Shown here one piece after another: positions 1 through 13,400 of a DNA stretch of 64,000 nucleotides. A program made the position numbers and the translations under genes. The notes below the pieces were generated by a model. The model had not been told where the DNA came from, made no database searches, and saw only the letters and a list, made by a program, of their open reading frames with translations. Origin of the DNA: Euryodendron excelsum (lineage: Eukaryota; Streptophyta; Magnoliopsida; Ericales; Pentaphylacaceae); the NCBI GenBank assembly GCA_033060915.1, contig CM065394.1:18809501-18873500 (forward strand), given 5' to 3'. How positions within the stretch are numbered: position 1 is the stretch's first letter; the number at the start of each line of letters is the position of its first letter.

Positions 1-470
1 TTGATGACTTGATTAAAAGGCAATCATCACTAATTGGTGTTGCTTGTAATGGGGTGAGGGAATCATTGTGCCATGTTCTTACTCGATGCGGGGTGATAGG
101 AGATGTTTGGTCACTTTTGTTGAATAGGTTTGGTGTTTCATTGGTGTTCCGTAAGTCGGTGGCTGATTTACTCCATTGTGGGAGAGGGTGCAATATTGGC
201 AAGATAAGGAGAAAGCAGGGTTGATAGGCTCCTTTTTATGATCCGGTGTTTATAGAGCAATAAGCAGAGCAGATTTTTGAATACTTTTTGTATGGTGTAG
301 CCATCTACAAGTTGTTTTTTGGATATGTTAGACAACATTGAGCGTTGTGGGTTGTATGGGGAGTTTTGGGATATAGTTTTGTTTAATTTTATTTTGGTAC
401 ACATCTTATATACGTGAGTGGTGCCTCCTGAGCCACCGTTCTTCGAATTTGTGTCTTACTTATACGAAAA
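1..470 (+). mobile_element. LINE relic, RT zinc-binding domain region
   Basis: The translated stretch at 9-224 contains CNGVRESLCHVLTRCG followed by VWSLLLNRFGV. This is the C-x-x-G-x-E-S-x-x-H-x-L-x-x-C pattern of the zinc-binding domain (zf-RVT) at the C-terminal side of plant L1-type LINE reverse transcriptases. The sequence beyond it has stops and is a decayed 3' tail. It lies in the ARP4 intron whose upstream exon is outside the window. The left edge is cut by the window. Confidence 0.6.
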
Positions 471-484
471 AAAAAGGAATATAG

Positions 485-720
485 GTCATTTTGTCACTAA
501 ATTGGTGTTGCAGGGCGATAGGTGTTGAGGAGAGTGTTTGTCATCTTTTAGTGCATGTGAGCTTGTTGGACAGCTGTGAGTTGATGGTTGGTGCGGGAGT
601 GTGTTCAAGAGGGGGTTAGGAGACTAAAAAGGTGTGGAAAATGGCTCCTTTCTATGTGATATAGGCAATTTGGAAGGAGAAAGAGAAGGCCCTTTGGTAA
701 TGTGGAAATACCAATTACTA
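485..720 (+). mobile_element. Second LINE relic (zf-RVT fragment)
   Basis: Translation gives CRAIGVEESVCHLLVH and later KVWKMAPFYV with AIWKEKEKALW. This is again the LINE zinc-binding region plus the W-K-M-x-P and I-W-x-E motifs that normally follow it. It covers the same domain as the preceding relic, so two copies lie in tandem. Stops and frame breaks show both are dead. Confidence 0.5.
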
Positions 721-2307
721 AGTACATAATGTTGAGTTTATTGTTTTTTTTTTATTATTTTTAAAATCACTAGGATGAGGAGGAAACTCCTCCAACCAAA
801 AAAAAAAAAAACCTAGTGATTATTTTATTGATTTTTTTGGGTGATTTTTATGGTCACGTGGATAGACAAACACTTGTGTAGGTAATGAGCTTGATGTTTT
901 TAAAGGATCTCAAGATGTTTGAATACACATTATTGGGAATAAGATTGCTGTATTCTTCCTCTTAATTTATCAATGTGACCTACTGATTTACTTCAAATCT
1001 TCTTCCTTTGTTAGATGACCCTTTTACGATTATTTTCTCATGTAGTTTATTGATTATTCATGGTTATATAGTTCAAAGAAGGGAATAGCATCTCTATTTC
1101 CACAATTTCTTGAATTTGGAGTTTGATGATTGTTATATTTAAAATTTACCTGTGTAATTATTGTCTGAAAAATAAATACATGCCTTTTGCGAACAATCAA
1201 TTATATCAATGTTAAATGAACTTGTGAAAAGGGGTGCTTAATTTTTCCATCAGGAAATATGTTTTTCTCTATGTTTCTTGATTGTCTTTTTCACTTTATG
1301 ATGACATGATTATTCGTTTATGAGAAAAACAACTAATCCAATTACAAATGTGGGATCCTGTTCCACTCTATATTTTTCTTTATTTTGCTTAATCATCCAG
1401 AGACACCATTATATATGCTCTAAGCATGTTTCGGTACATTGTAGGAGAGACCTTGTATAGATAGTTGTAGCAATTGGGCTTTGACGTCTTTGGTACACTG
1501 CATTTTGTTTCTTTTGGTCTTTAAGTTGTGTGGCTAGGCAGGCATGTGCTCACCTCAGCATGCAGAGAAGGGGGCTGGGGAACAGCTGACAGGTCATGGG
1601 TCTGTTCTCTGTTTCTGGAAAACTTCAAAACAAGGTTTCTTTTTCCCATTTTGGGACTCATGTTGATGTCTGCATGTTTATGAAATAATATTTTCTACTC
1701 TGATTTTTTGGCACTTAATTTTCTTTTAGCATTGTTTCGTTTCTAAATGTAGTATGACTTAAATATATAGAAATGTATATATATATATTTCATGGTTGTG
1801 CCCATGTGCTGTGCTTTAGGGAGTTTGAGGTGTGATGTAGCTTTGAACAACTGGGCACTTAGCAGCCAGCCTGGGTGCGGGAGATGTCAGCTTCATGGGA
1901 GTGTGGTGTGGGTTTCTACTTCTGTGATCCATTAAGATTGCCTTGCATCATGCCAGTTTGTTACAATTAGCCTGTTTTGTGCCTACATTTTCTGCTTGCA
2001 GCAGCCCTCAACATAACTAAGAAGTCTTGTTGGAGTCATTTTATCTGGGCATTGTGATTGTCTACTTATCACTACTGTGATTTGGGAAAATCCAGGGCAC
2101 TATATCTTCTCCTTGTTACCTTGCAATTGGAATCTTGAAGTTAATCCTGTTTTCTTTGATATGTGGTGTAGGAATCATCTTTTAGTTTTTATTGTATTTC
2201 TGCTTTCTCCTTTTTTGCACACACAAATGTAATATCTCTCAGTTCTCTGCATTTTCTTTTAGATTTTGTTATTACTCTTTGCTGATCCTGATACGTGTGT
2301 ATATAAG
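721..2307 (+). other. ARP4: ARP4 intron remainder, no gene seen
   Basis: AT-rich intronic sequence with T runs. I searched it for the missing ARP4 first exon (expected to begin MYGG and contain a GYAGED-like loop) and saw none. Confidence 0.6.
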
Positions 2308-2484
2308 GTGGTTGGATCAATTGATCGAATGGATGTTGATGACACTGATAATCTGGAAAAAAACTCTGGATCTGTTCCAGATTCTAAGAATATTGTCAGA
2401 CCTTTTGACTCTGAGAAATCCAAGGGAAAATGCAAATTATATGTAGGCTCTCAAGCCTTAGCATACCGCCGGGATCATATGGAG
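2308..2484 (+). CDS. ARP4: ARP4 exon (first in window)
   Basis: Fifty-nine codons in phase 0, from VVGSIDRMDVDD to RRDHME. It carries the acidic, low-complexity insertion typical of ARP4 (residues about 8-38 of the window protein) and the conserved LYVGSQAL block. The acceptor is ATATAAG and the donor GTTAGT. The reading frame stays open upstream of the acceptor, but that part resembles no ARP4 sequence and is intronic. Confidence 0.93.
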
Positions 2485-3706
2485 GTTAGTTTGTTGATTG
2501 AATTAATGGGGGAATGTGGGACTTTATGGTTGGATCATAAATTATGCTATTTTATCAGGTGCTGTCTCCAATGAAGGATGGAGTTGTTGTCGACTGGGAT
2601 ATAATTGAGAGCATCTGGGACCATGCCTTCAGGTAAGTAGTAATTAAGTTATGTTTAATAGTGTACATAATGCTTATCTTGTTCTATTTTCAATTGTTTG
2701 ATGCTCTGATGGAAGTTTGGTATGCACAACCTGCAGCTTGCCTAAATACTTACTGTGGTAGATGACTTCAGTTTGTCTAGTACCAACGAGTACTTATCTA
2801 TGGCCTATATAAAACCTCTTGTACGAAAGCTCTCACTATTCAAATGTCAATAACCACATCATACGGAAGTTAACACTTCACTGTCTAGCATTCTCATTTT
2901 GGCTAAACACATCTTAAAATACTTTACCAAATGTGTTGATGAGAGAGGTTATACACCACTTAATCCCATGGCCATGTGTTAGTCATGTACAGATAGAGGG
3001 TGCATGGTTAACATATCTTCCAAGTTCCAATGTTTGCCAATTTACTAGTTTTGCCTTCTAATTTCATGATATAATCCTTGACTTATTGAGTTTTATTTTA
3101 CAATTTGCTCAACTTTATTTACTATTTTTTCAACAAAATTCATAATACTTCCTAAAATAAAATATAACTCACAATACTCCAATTTTTAACTTTGGCTTTT
3201 AATTAATTTCTTTTAAATAAATAAATGTTCTCATTTAAAAAATTCAGATTTATGTAAATATTAACTTTAATATTTTTGTTAAACCCATAAGGCTACTTTA
3301 TGACTTAGATTAACTAGTAATAAGTCATAATGCAATACTGTGTATTATACTATCTGCTTTGTTCATCATGAATGCCATCTCTCTCTCTCTCTCTCTCCTA
3401 CACCTCATATCATTGCATTATTTCTTCCAGTTTTCTTAGCGATGTTTGGACCAAGCAATGGTTTTGACTCACTTGGTAAATCATCAATGGTTATGACCAA
3501 AATGAGTCGAGTAATATTTGAGTTGAAGGTCAATTTTCTTTTTCAAATTCAGCGACCCTTTATGACTTCAATGACGAGAAGTGGTTTTAACTCCCTTTTT
3601 ACTTTATGTTGTTTGTTATGGTCTGTTCTGTTTTTGCTTTAGTGTTTTAGTGACTTTATAATTATTATTTCTTTTTTGGGGTGGGGTTTTTTTTTTTTTT
3701 TTCTTT

Positions 3707-3741
<35 letters not shown>

Positions 3742-6700
3742 GTTGAGGGATTCATGCTTTGACATCCTGTAATTTAGGTTTTTGTTATGCATTTCTTATT
3801 TGTAAAAGAGAAGATTGAAATATTCTGATAGACAATCCAATGACTGTGTATATGCTAAGGTGAAGCCTAAGAAGTTGCAAAATTTGATATTGGTTGAAAT
3901 CCATAATTTCTGGCAACATAGGCTTGAATTCCACGAGCTATGGGGCTTATAAACAAACCTTGGAGCAGAGTTAAGAGTATAAACGTAAATAGGAAGTTCT
4001 GAATGTAGTTGTTTACCAATACCTCAAGCTTCATTCTGGTACATAAGGCCTCTTGAGCTCACTTGGTCCATATGCAAGTTGTGCCTAAAGTTGAGACCAA
4101 GAAAGCTTAATGTAGTAGCGTTAGTGGAAACAATGACCAACCAAATTAAAAATACAATAAACTGAAAGCGGACTGGTTCAAGGCTTATCTAAAGTACTAG
4201 AATAATATACTGCTTACATATTAACAACCAAAAGAAAAAAAATTAAAGTTAATTGAAACAAAAAAATGTAATTGATTCCTAATAATTACAACTGATCCTT
4301 CCCAATAGACAAAAAAGCTAAAATATCAGCCTCTTAAAACATTTCTCTGAGACTTGATCATATGCCTTTTGTATTGAGAAGTTAGTCCTCAATTTGACTG
4401 CATTACAAATTTGATTAAGAGGGGGACTTGGGCAGTGTCAAAATTTGAAGCAATGAATCTGGATTTAGATGCGACTTTTACTGCTTCTCACGTAACATAA
4501 TGTGATGTTCTCAGACAGGCTGTAAATGTAATGCTGTTAAAGTTTTACATGTAATTGAAGATAATGGCCACAACAACAGCTATAGGTGTAGTAAAAGGTT
4601 AAATTACAATAGTAGCACTTGATCCACAATTTCCACCACCCGCCAAAAAATCACTGGAGAAAGGGGTTAACTGATATATACTGCAAAAAAGATGAAGATA
4701 TGCTTGGTGGCATGCATCACACCCCTCTACTGGTAATAATAACGATATTCATGACAAACAATTGAATTGCTTTTCTCTTTGATAGACGACTGACTCTTAT
4801 GCTGCCATTATAGTTCTTAAAATCCATATCTTTACTTAAAGAGTTACTTTACACCACCAGTTTGATAGCCTCCATCTGCTGCAAAGGTTCCAAAGAAATG
4901 GACTCTAGTTTAGGTCCAGGCACAAGTACGCTGAAGAGGAGACGTGCTTGAGAGGAAAAGAAACAGTGTTTCTGGTTCAATGCTTATGCTGTAGTGTAGT
5001 TATGGTGGTTTTATTCTTGTTTTCTTTTATTTCATATCGTCCTTTTTTCCCCAATTCTTGACTGCCAATACATGGTTGCAGTAGTTGGAAGGAGGTTAAT
5101 CTAGTAAAGCAAACATTTGTAAATTCAATGGACCTAATAGCAGATAATCCACAATCCATAAATCAGACCTGTTATGGGGGACCATTTGATGATTGTTTGT
5201 TGTGCATGGCTAACAACTGCATTTTGTGGTTTTCCATTCTGCTACTCATGTTCATTTTTTCGTTAAAGGCAAAGTCAAATGTTTTTAACAAAGTCAATGT
5301 TGTGGCCCTTCGGTGGTATAAGCTTGGAAGCTTTGATATCCATCATATTGTAGTGTCTTCTTTTCCATTTGCTATCCTATCTACTTTTTTGAAAAAATTT
5401 CTATTATGCATCTGTTTTCTGCTTTGACAAGTTAGATATATTCCTACACATAATTGAACAAATTATTTAGGGATTCCGAAAAGCTCGAGTGTATCTTGGT
5501 TTATGTTAATTAGAAAACTCTGTTTCTTTCTTTTCTTTTTCTGGAGCCCTTTTATCTTGTTGTGTTTGAAGTATTTCTGTGAATTTCCTACTTATATTAT
5601 TGTTGGCGTTGTTATGTACAGGGAATGTTTACTGATTGATCCCAAAGAGCATCCAATGCTGCTAGCTGAACCATCTTCTAACACTCGACAACAAAGAGAA
5701 AAGTGAGAATTTCCATCTTTTTCCACAATGAACTTTGTTTCCAAATTGTGATATTCTGACTTCTTACATGATAATTATGACACAACTGTTATTTATGAAA
5801 AAAGATAAATCATAAAATGGTACAACTGCCGGGTATCCAGTTTGATAGTCAGTCAATTAAATGTTTTGTCTTCGCAAATTCTGGTTGTCTGGTCATAAAG
5901 GGGTGATGACAAGGACATATAATATAATGTTTAAGTAAACAATCTTGTTTTTCTAGTAAACAAGTACACATTTTCCCTGAATCCACTCCCCTCCCCCCCC
6001 AACCCAACCTAAAAAAAAAATAAATAAATAATAAACAAATAAACAAAAGAACTAAGAAAAAGCTTACTTGAGATATCTTGGAGGTCCTACAGCGTGCTAT
6101 TTGTTGACTATGTTATTACAATTGATAAACCTGAAGTGCAACTATGCGAAGTTATATTGTGGAGACATGGTTTAGAACAAAGAAGTCTTTAAGGTAAGTA
6201 GGATTAAGGGCAAATTCATTGGCTGTTATTGTAAAAAGGATGATGAGCAACATGTAATAAAAATATTTATGGGGTTGGTTTTTTTTTTTTTTTAAGGCTT
6301 ATGTAGGTTCTTGTCCATATAGTGTGTTTTTTTTTTTTTGTTTGCTTATATAGGTTCTTGTCCATATATATCTATATATATTGCCATATTACACATAAAG
6401 TGGGAGACTACTTCTACAATCTAAGAGTCATGCTAATGATGCTATTGGTTTATACCTTTAAATACAGTCTCACATGTTGGGCCTACTTCTTGTGTTGGGA
6501 TAGGCCCATGAGAATGACCCTTGCTATTAGATAAAAGTTGGGCATGGGCATTGTCTTACATTTTATTTATTGGTTAAGTGGTGGCTAACAAGAAAAAGAG
6601 ACAAAGTGAAGGGTGTAAGAGGTGTGTTCTAGAGATTTTCTACATAGACATCAAGGTTTTCAACACATGGGTTTCTTGAGTTGGAGTTCAAGGCACACGG

Positions 6701-7444
6701 ATTTGTTCTTTTTCATCTACAAGGGTATTGTTGCTTCAACTAGTTGGGGTTTCTCTCTTGGAGAGTGGGTTCTACTAACTTTGTAAGTTGGAAGCTTGTT
6801 CATGTAGTTCTTATAGAGGTGTTCTTGGTGTATTATCTAGTTGCGGACCTTGTGGTGGACATCTTGTACACTCATTTCATCGACTAGTGGATTCCGGTGG
6901 TGACTTGTGGTTTTTCCCTTCTTTTAAGGTTTCTCCATGTAATCATTGATGATCATGCTTTCTCGATTTCTTGATTTTGCTACTTCCATTAATGGCTGAC
7001 AAGGCTGTTAAAATTGAGATCCTACGTTGGATCGTTCAAGGGGTCTAGAGGATCAAATCGTAGGATCATAAGATCCTACAAAAAGAGAAGCATGATAATT
7101 TGTATAGGATTTTTATTTATTAGAAGTAGACACAAAATGAGCCTATATGCAAAAAGTAAAAATAATATTAAAAATATAATAAACCATGAAAATATAAACA
7201 TTATATTATATAATATCAAAAAAGAAAAGAAGAACTATGTATTACAAAAAGGATTTATGAAAAAAAAAAAAATGATTGAACAAAGAAAAAGCTTTGTATT
7301 TTAATGTACAATTATAATTAAAAACAAATAAGAAGAAAAGGAGAACAAAAGGTATATGGAAAAAGAAAAAAAACAATAAAGTTAGATTTTAAGCTATTTC
7401 ATTAACTGGAGAAAAGCAAGGAGGAAAAAATCAACTATACGGTA

Positions 7445-7486
<42 letters not shown>

Positions 7487-10400
7487 TAGCTAAACCATTG
7501 TTTGAGAGGAGAATGGGTTAGAGAGGGAGATGGAGAAACATAAATAGCATTTATATTCCTTTAGCTCTTTAGTTTTTTCCAAAATGTTGCAATATAGGAA
7601 TGTCAATTGTCCTAATTTGCTTTTCCTAACACATTTGTTTCAACATAACATATTTTTATTTAATTTGAACTTAGTGTAAAATGGGTAGGCCACGAACATA
7701 AATATTACCAATAGAAAATCAACACATTAAGCGAAACAAAGCTAAAAAATGGGATCGGGATCTGGCGATCCAGTAAGATTCTACACGAAAATCTTATGAT
7801 CCTACTTGCAAGGGAGTTTATATAAGATCTTGATCGATTTAGCCAAAATGGATCTTAAGATCATAGGATCGTAAGATCCAGATTAGCAGTTTTAACAACT
7901 ATGGTGGTTGATTGTTATACATTATTGTACTTGTGAATATTGATTATAGCTTGCTTAGGTGGGAAAGAGAGCACTTCCCAAAAAGTGGTATTAGAGCCAA
8001 GGTTGGCGCTTACAAGGTGTTTGAAAAAATTCTTAAGTGAGCTATGGAGGTGAATACAAGTAGAATCGTGATCCTAAATGGTAGTTGGAGAACTTAGAAG
8101 GGCAAGATGTGCTTTATTGCAAGGAATTGCATGCTCCCTTAAAGGGTGATGGTGGTAAGTCTAAGGACATGACTGATGAGACATGGAAACTCTTGAACTG
8201 GCAATGGTTGAATGACAATGTTTACCCTCATTTGGAGAATTAGACTTTGACTAATGTATTGTGGAAGAAACTTGATAATTTGTATGAAAGAAAAATTGCA
8301 AATAATAAGCTTTATTTGATTAGCATGCTAGTTAACATGCAGTAAAAGGAGGGCATACCAATAGCGGATCACTTGAATGGAATGCAAAGTTTGGTGAATG
8401 AACTTGCAGCCATCAAAAAGGTGTTGGATGATGAGTTTCAAGCACTATTACTTCTACGTTCACTTCTGGATAGTTATGAGACATTGGTGATAACTCTCAC
8501 TAACTTTGCATCAAATGGAGTAGTAACAATGAGCATGGCTAAGTCTAGCTTTGCTTGACAATGAAACTAGAAGGAAGAGTATAGATTCTTCACAATCGTA
8601 AGTTCTTGTCTCCGAAAATAGAGGGAGTAAAAGTCAGGTTTCTCACAAATATGATATATCTAAAGGAAGATCCAAGTCTAAAAATTGCATATGTTGTTAC
8701 AATTATGGTAAGCCCGACCATATAAAGAAGGATTGCAAATTTCCTAAGAAAAAGAAGAAGCAAGGAAAAGGTAAAGGCAAGCAAAAGGATAAGGATACCA
8801 TCGCAATTTCTTCTGATGAAGAATTGATCATTTTATTCTCTTGTGATGAAACTTGTCTTGCTACAAACCAAGAATTGGATTGGACTATTAATGGTGGTGC
8901 CTCATGCCATGCTACCCCACAGTTAGATTTCGTCACTTTTTACAAGGTGAGAGACACTATCGTTGTGAAGATGGGTAATAACAATGATACAATATTGTAG
9001 GGATTGGTGATGTTTGTATTGAGGCCAGTTTGGGTAATAAGGTAATATGCAAATATGTGAGGCACATTCCAAACCTCCATTTGAACTTGGTTTCCATTAG
9101 AAAATTGGATGATGAAGGCTTTGAAAACCGATTTGTTAATGGATGTTGCAAACTTGTCAAGAGTTCTCTTATTATAGCAAGGGGAAGGAAGTGTTATACA
9201 CTTTACTGAACACAAGCTAAATGTGCAAGGACCAACTCTATGTCATGGAGAAATGTGCAACTATGAATCTATGGCACAAGAGACTTGGTCATGTGAGTGA
9301 GAAATGCCTCCAAGTTCTTGCAAAGAAAGCACTCTTTTCGGATGTTAAGTTATGCAAATGAACCGGTGTATTCATTGTATTATTGGTAAACAAAATAGAG
9401 TATCTTTTCCACACACTTCTAGTAAAAAACATGATTTGTTGGACTTGGTTCATTTTGATGTTTGTGGACCTATAAGAAGAAAAGCATGGATAGTGCATCT
9501 TACTTTGTTATTTTTGTAGATCACGTTTCTAGAAAGGTGTGGACTTATGCTATTAAACACAAAGATGAGGTTCTTGGCATTTTCAAACACTTTCATGGTA
9601 AAGTTGAAAGGGAAACTCGAAAGCTTTTAAAATGCATCCTTATTGACAATGGTGGAGAATACACAGGTCTATTTGGAAACTATTGCAAAGAGCATGATAT
9701 TTGTTGTGAGAAGATGGAATCCAATACTCCTTATCACAAGTGTATGGCGGAGAGGATGAATTGCACCATTAGTGCAAAAATTTGGTGTATGTTGCTACAT
9801 GCCAAGTTGCCAAGATCATTTTGGGGTGAGGTTCCGCATATCGCTTATTACTTGATTAATTGGTGTCCTTCAAAACATTTGAATGGTGATTATTGGGAAA
9901 TGGAGGGGACTGGAAAAGATGCTTCTTTTCAATACTTGAGGGTGTTGAAACATTTGTCGATGTGTCAAAAGGACATAGAACCAAGCTTGATGACAAATCA
10001 AGCCGTGCATTTTCTTGGGGCATGGGAGTGAAGAGTTTGGTTTCGATTTTGGGATTCGGAAGCACAAAAGTTGGTTATAAGCCGCGATATTGGTTTTCTT
10101 GAAACCAAACCATTGAAAACTTTCAAAAGATGGAGAAACCAAAAGCTCGTGGGGGTGAACTTGTTGATATAAGGCTTATTTCTCCTTCGGTGATTCATGA
10201 TGAAGGGAGAGATGGTCAAGAGGCCCAAGATTATGTAGTTGATGGAAATTCTCCCCTTAAAGTTGGTGATAAGCAAGAAGAGCAACCCTCCAAGAAGAAC
10301 CTTTACCGGAATTAAGAAGACTACAAGTTTCTCTAACCATCAAGGAAGTACTCTGCTAGTGAGTATATGATACTTAGTGATGTAGGAGAACTAGAAACTT

Positions 10401-13400
10401 TTCAAGAAGCACTGGTTCATAAACAAAAGGACAAATGACAATGAGCTATGCAAGAGGAAATTGATTCTTTGCACAAGAATGACACATGATTTGGTGGAGT
10501 TACCAAAGGGCTAAAAAGATTTGAAAAATAAGTAGGTGTTCTGGTTGAAAAATATTTGTGACAAACAAGAAAGTATAGGGCTTAGCTAGTTGAAAAGGCT
10601 TTCAGCAACATAAAGGAGTTGATTTTGATGAGATATTTTTATTGGTTGTTTTTAGGTCTTGTTTCAAGCTTAGACCTAGAGTTGGAGCAACTAGACGTGA
10701 AGATCATTTTCCTTTATGGTGAGATGGAGGAGGAAATCCATATGGAGCAACCTCAAGGCTTTGGTGTTAAGGGAAAAGAACAGTTGGTTTGCAAACTAAA
10801 GAAGAGCTTGCTTGGTTTGAAACAAGCCCTCGGTAATGGTATAATAATTTTGATGGTTTAAGGATGAATCACGGGTATAAGCGAACAAAATGGGGATCAT
10901 TGTGTGTACATCAAGAAGTTTGAGGATGGGTATGCTTCTAGTTGGTAAGGATGTTGAAAAAATTGGCGAGTTTAAAAAAGATTTAAGCAAGTCCTATGAC
11001 ATAAAGGATTTAGGGCTGGCAGCATGGGCATAGAAATCAAGCGTGATAGGAAAGCAAGGAAATTGTAAGTATCACAAACAAAGTATTGAACGAGTGCTTG
11101 AAAAGGATTGCGGGCCATTTCAATTGAGTTTGGAGTAAATTCTTCAAATGAGATAGAAAATAATGAGATGAAGAAGAAAATTCAATATTCTTCCATTGAG
11201 AAGGTTGATGTATGCCATGGTATGTACGAGATTGAATATTGCATATGCAGTTGGTGTGGGGAGTGGATTCCTTACAAACCTGGGTAAAGAGCATTGGTTA
11301 GCATTGAAGGGATAATGAGACATCTAAGAGGCACATATGGTTTATGTCTATGCTTTGGGGGTGCAGAACCACACTTGGTGAATATGGATTCCGATATGGC
11401 TAGTGATGTTGACACTAGGCAGCTTATTTTGGGTTACTTATTTACTTTTGGAGGGGTTCGTGTCATGGCAATCCGAGCAAGCGAAATATGTAGCTGCTAC
11501 TGAAGCTTGCAAAGAAACATTGTGATTTATGGGTTTTTCGAGGGAATTAGACTTCAAGCAAGATGGGTATATTATCCATTGTGATAGTTAAAGTGCTCTT
11601 GATCTTAGCAAGAATGCAAGTCATCATGCTAGAACCAAGCACATAGATGTTCGTTATCATAGGATTTAGAATGTGTTGGAGGCACAATGGGTAAAGCTTG
11701 TGAAGAGTCCAATGGATGGCAATCCATCATATATAATGACCAAGGCCCTTACAAAGAAGAAGCAAGAACTTTGTTGGGAATTGGTGGGTACGGATGACAG
11801 GTGAGCATTGGTACCTAGGCATGGGATTCACTAAGCAATGGGAGTCCTTCTCATGTGTCTAAAGAGGGAGATTGTTGGGCCTACTATTTATGTTGGCTAA
11901 TCCTATGAGAATGACCCATACTATTACGATAAGTGTTGGGCATTGGCCTTGTCTTACAACATACTAGTTTTGGGACTTGGAGTACTTTTTTGTGTCCATT
12001 CTTTAATTATAAAGGTTTTAAATAAAACCTAATATAATTTGTTTGGACATGGTTTTAAATTTTTTATACATTTTGATTAAATGTAATGTTTATTTGTCTA
12101 TCCTTATATACTTATAGTAAACTAAATATTAGTATACTTAATAGTTTAACTATTTCTATTTATGTATTACAAAAATAATAAAAAATTCTACGAAATACTA
12201 CAATGGCAGGAGTTTTTACTCAACTTGTTTGAAATATACATGTATGAAACAATGTATTACGAGTATGAAGAATGCATTATTTAAAAGTAATAATTGAAGA
12301 AATTAAGAAGATAGTCCAATTGACTTTTAGAATTCATTTGGATTCAAATGTTCAATTTGTTCGGAAATTATATTTATGAAACAATATTATAAGTAAAGAG
12401 TGTTGCTAGGGAATATGTTAAACATGCATTTTCTAGTTGTACAAATCGTTAGAAGTTGTGAAAAATATGGACCTCACATTTAGTACAGCTAGACAATGCA
12501 AGCTTAACATGTGTCTTAGCATTTGTCTAAGTAAAAAATGCATGCATTCGAAGTAATAGTTGAGGAAATTAAGAAAATAGTGAATTGACTTTTAGAATTC
12601 TTAATTAATATAGGTACATTCATAATTTTCAAGAATGTATTTGAAGTAATAGTTGAGGAAACTAAGAAAATAGTGAATTGACTTTTAGAATTCTTATTAA
12701 ATGTAGATGCTTTCATAATTTTTAAAAATGTATTTGAAATAATAGTTGAGTAAACTAATAAAAAATTTAATTGACTTTTAGAATTCTTATTAAATGTGAC
12801 TTTTATGATTCTTATTAAATGAGAATGCATTTTTTTTAACATCAATTTTAAAAGGTCTAAAGAAATACTACTTTTCAATTATTACTTTTTAATTTGCATA
12901 GGGAACATAATCTAGATAGATTTTAAAAAAAATGATGTACAAGATTTGCTTTTATTTTTTAATCTACTATTTTGCTATAGTGATTTTACATTTTTTTTTT
13001 TTTTTTTTTGTGTTGTTTGATAGGTAGAAGAACTTAGATAAATTATAAAAAAAAAAGGAATAAAATACCATTCAAAGTAAGCCATTTGTCGCAATCACAA
13101 CGACAATGGCGGAGGCACAAGATTTGTTTGTTTGTTTTTTTTATATTTTAGGTCTATTATTTGTTTTTAGTGTTTACATTCTTTTATAAGTGTAGTAGTG
13201 ATGTTACATATAAAATAAATATTATAATACTTAGTTATATTTTATGTAATTTAATGGTATATTCGTCTAACCCCTTATGTTTAATTCATCTAACCTTTTA
13301 TGTAATTTAATTGTATATTATGTAACTATTTATATTTAATTATGTATTCATCTAAATAAATGAGCATATTTTAATATTTTTTTGTTCAGTTTTTATTTTT

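Larger units (their letters stand above)
6475..7980 (+). repeat. 5' LTR of the intronic copia element, split by a MITE
   Basis: LTR sequence occupies 6475-7002 and 7903-7980. It aligns with the 3' LTR through shared blocks such as GAGTTGGAGTTCAAG, CTTGTTCATGTA, GATTCCGGT and AGAGAGCACTTCCCA. It starts with TG and ends with CA. Confidence 0.85.

Noticed and set aside
2266..2574. Open frame starting MLLLFADPD as the ARP4 start
   Set aside because: The part before 2308 has no similarity to ARP4 and the exon begins after an AG acceptor. The true N-terminus is encoded upstream of the window.
12516..12878. 120-residue minus-strand frame with repeated SKSQFTIFLVSSTI peptide (also 25910-26356)
   Set aside because: The repeated peptide is just the translation of a 93-bp DNA tandem array present in both copies of a non-coding repeat.
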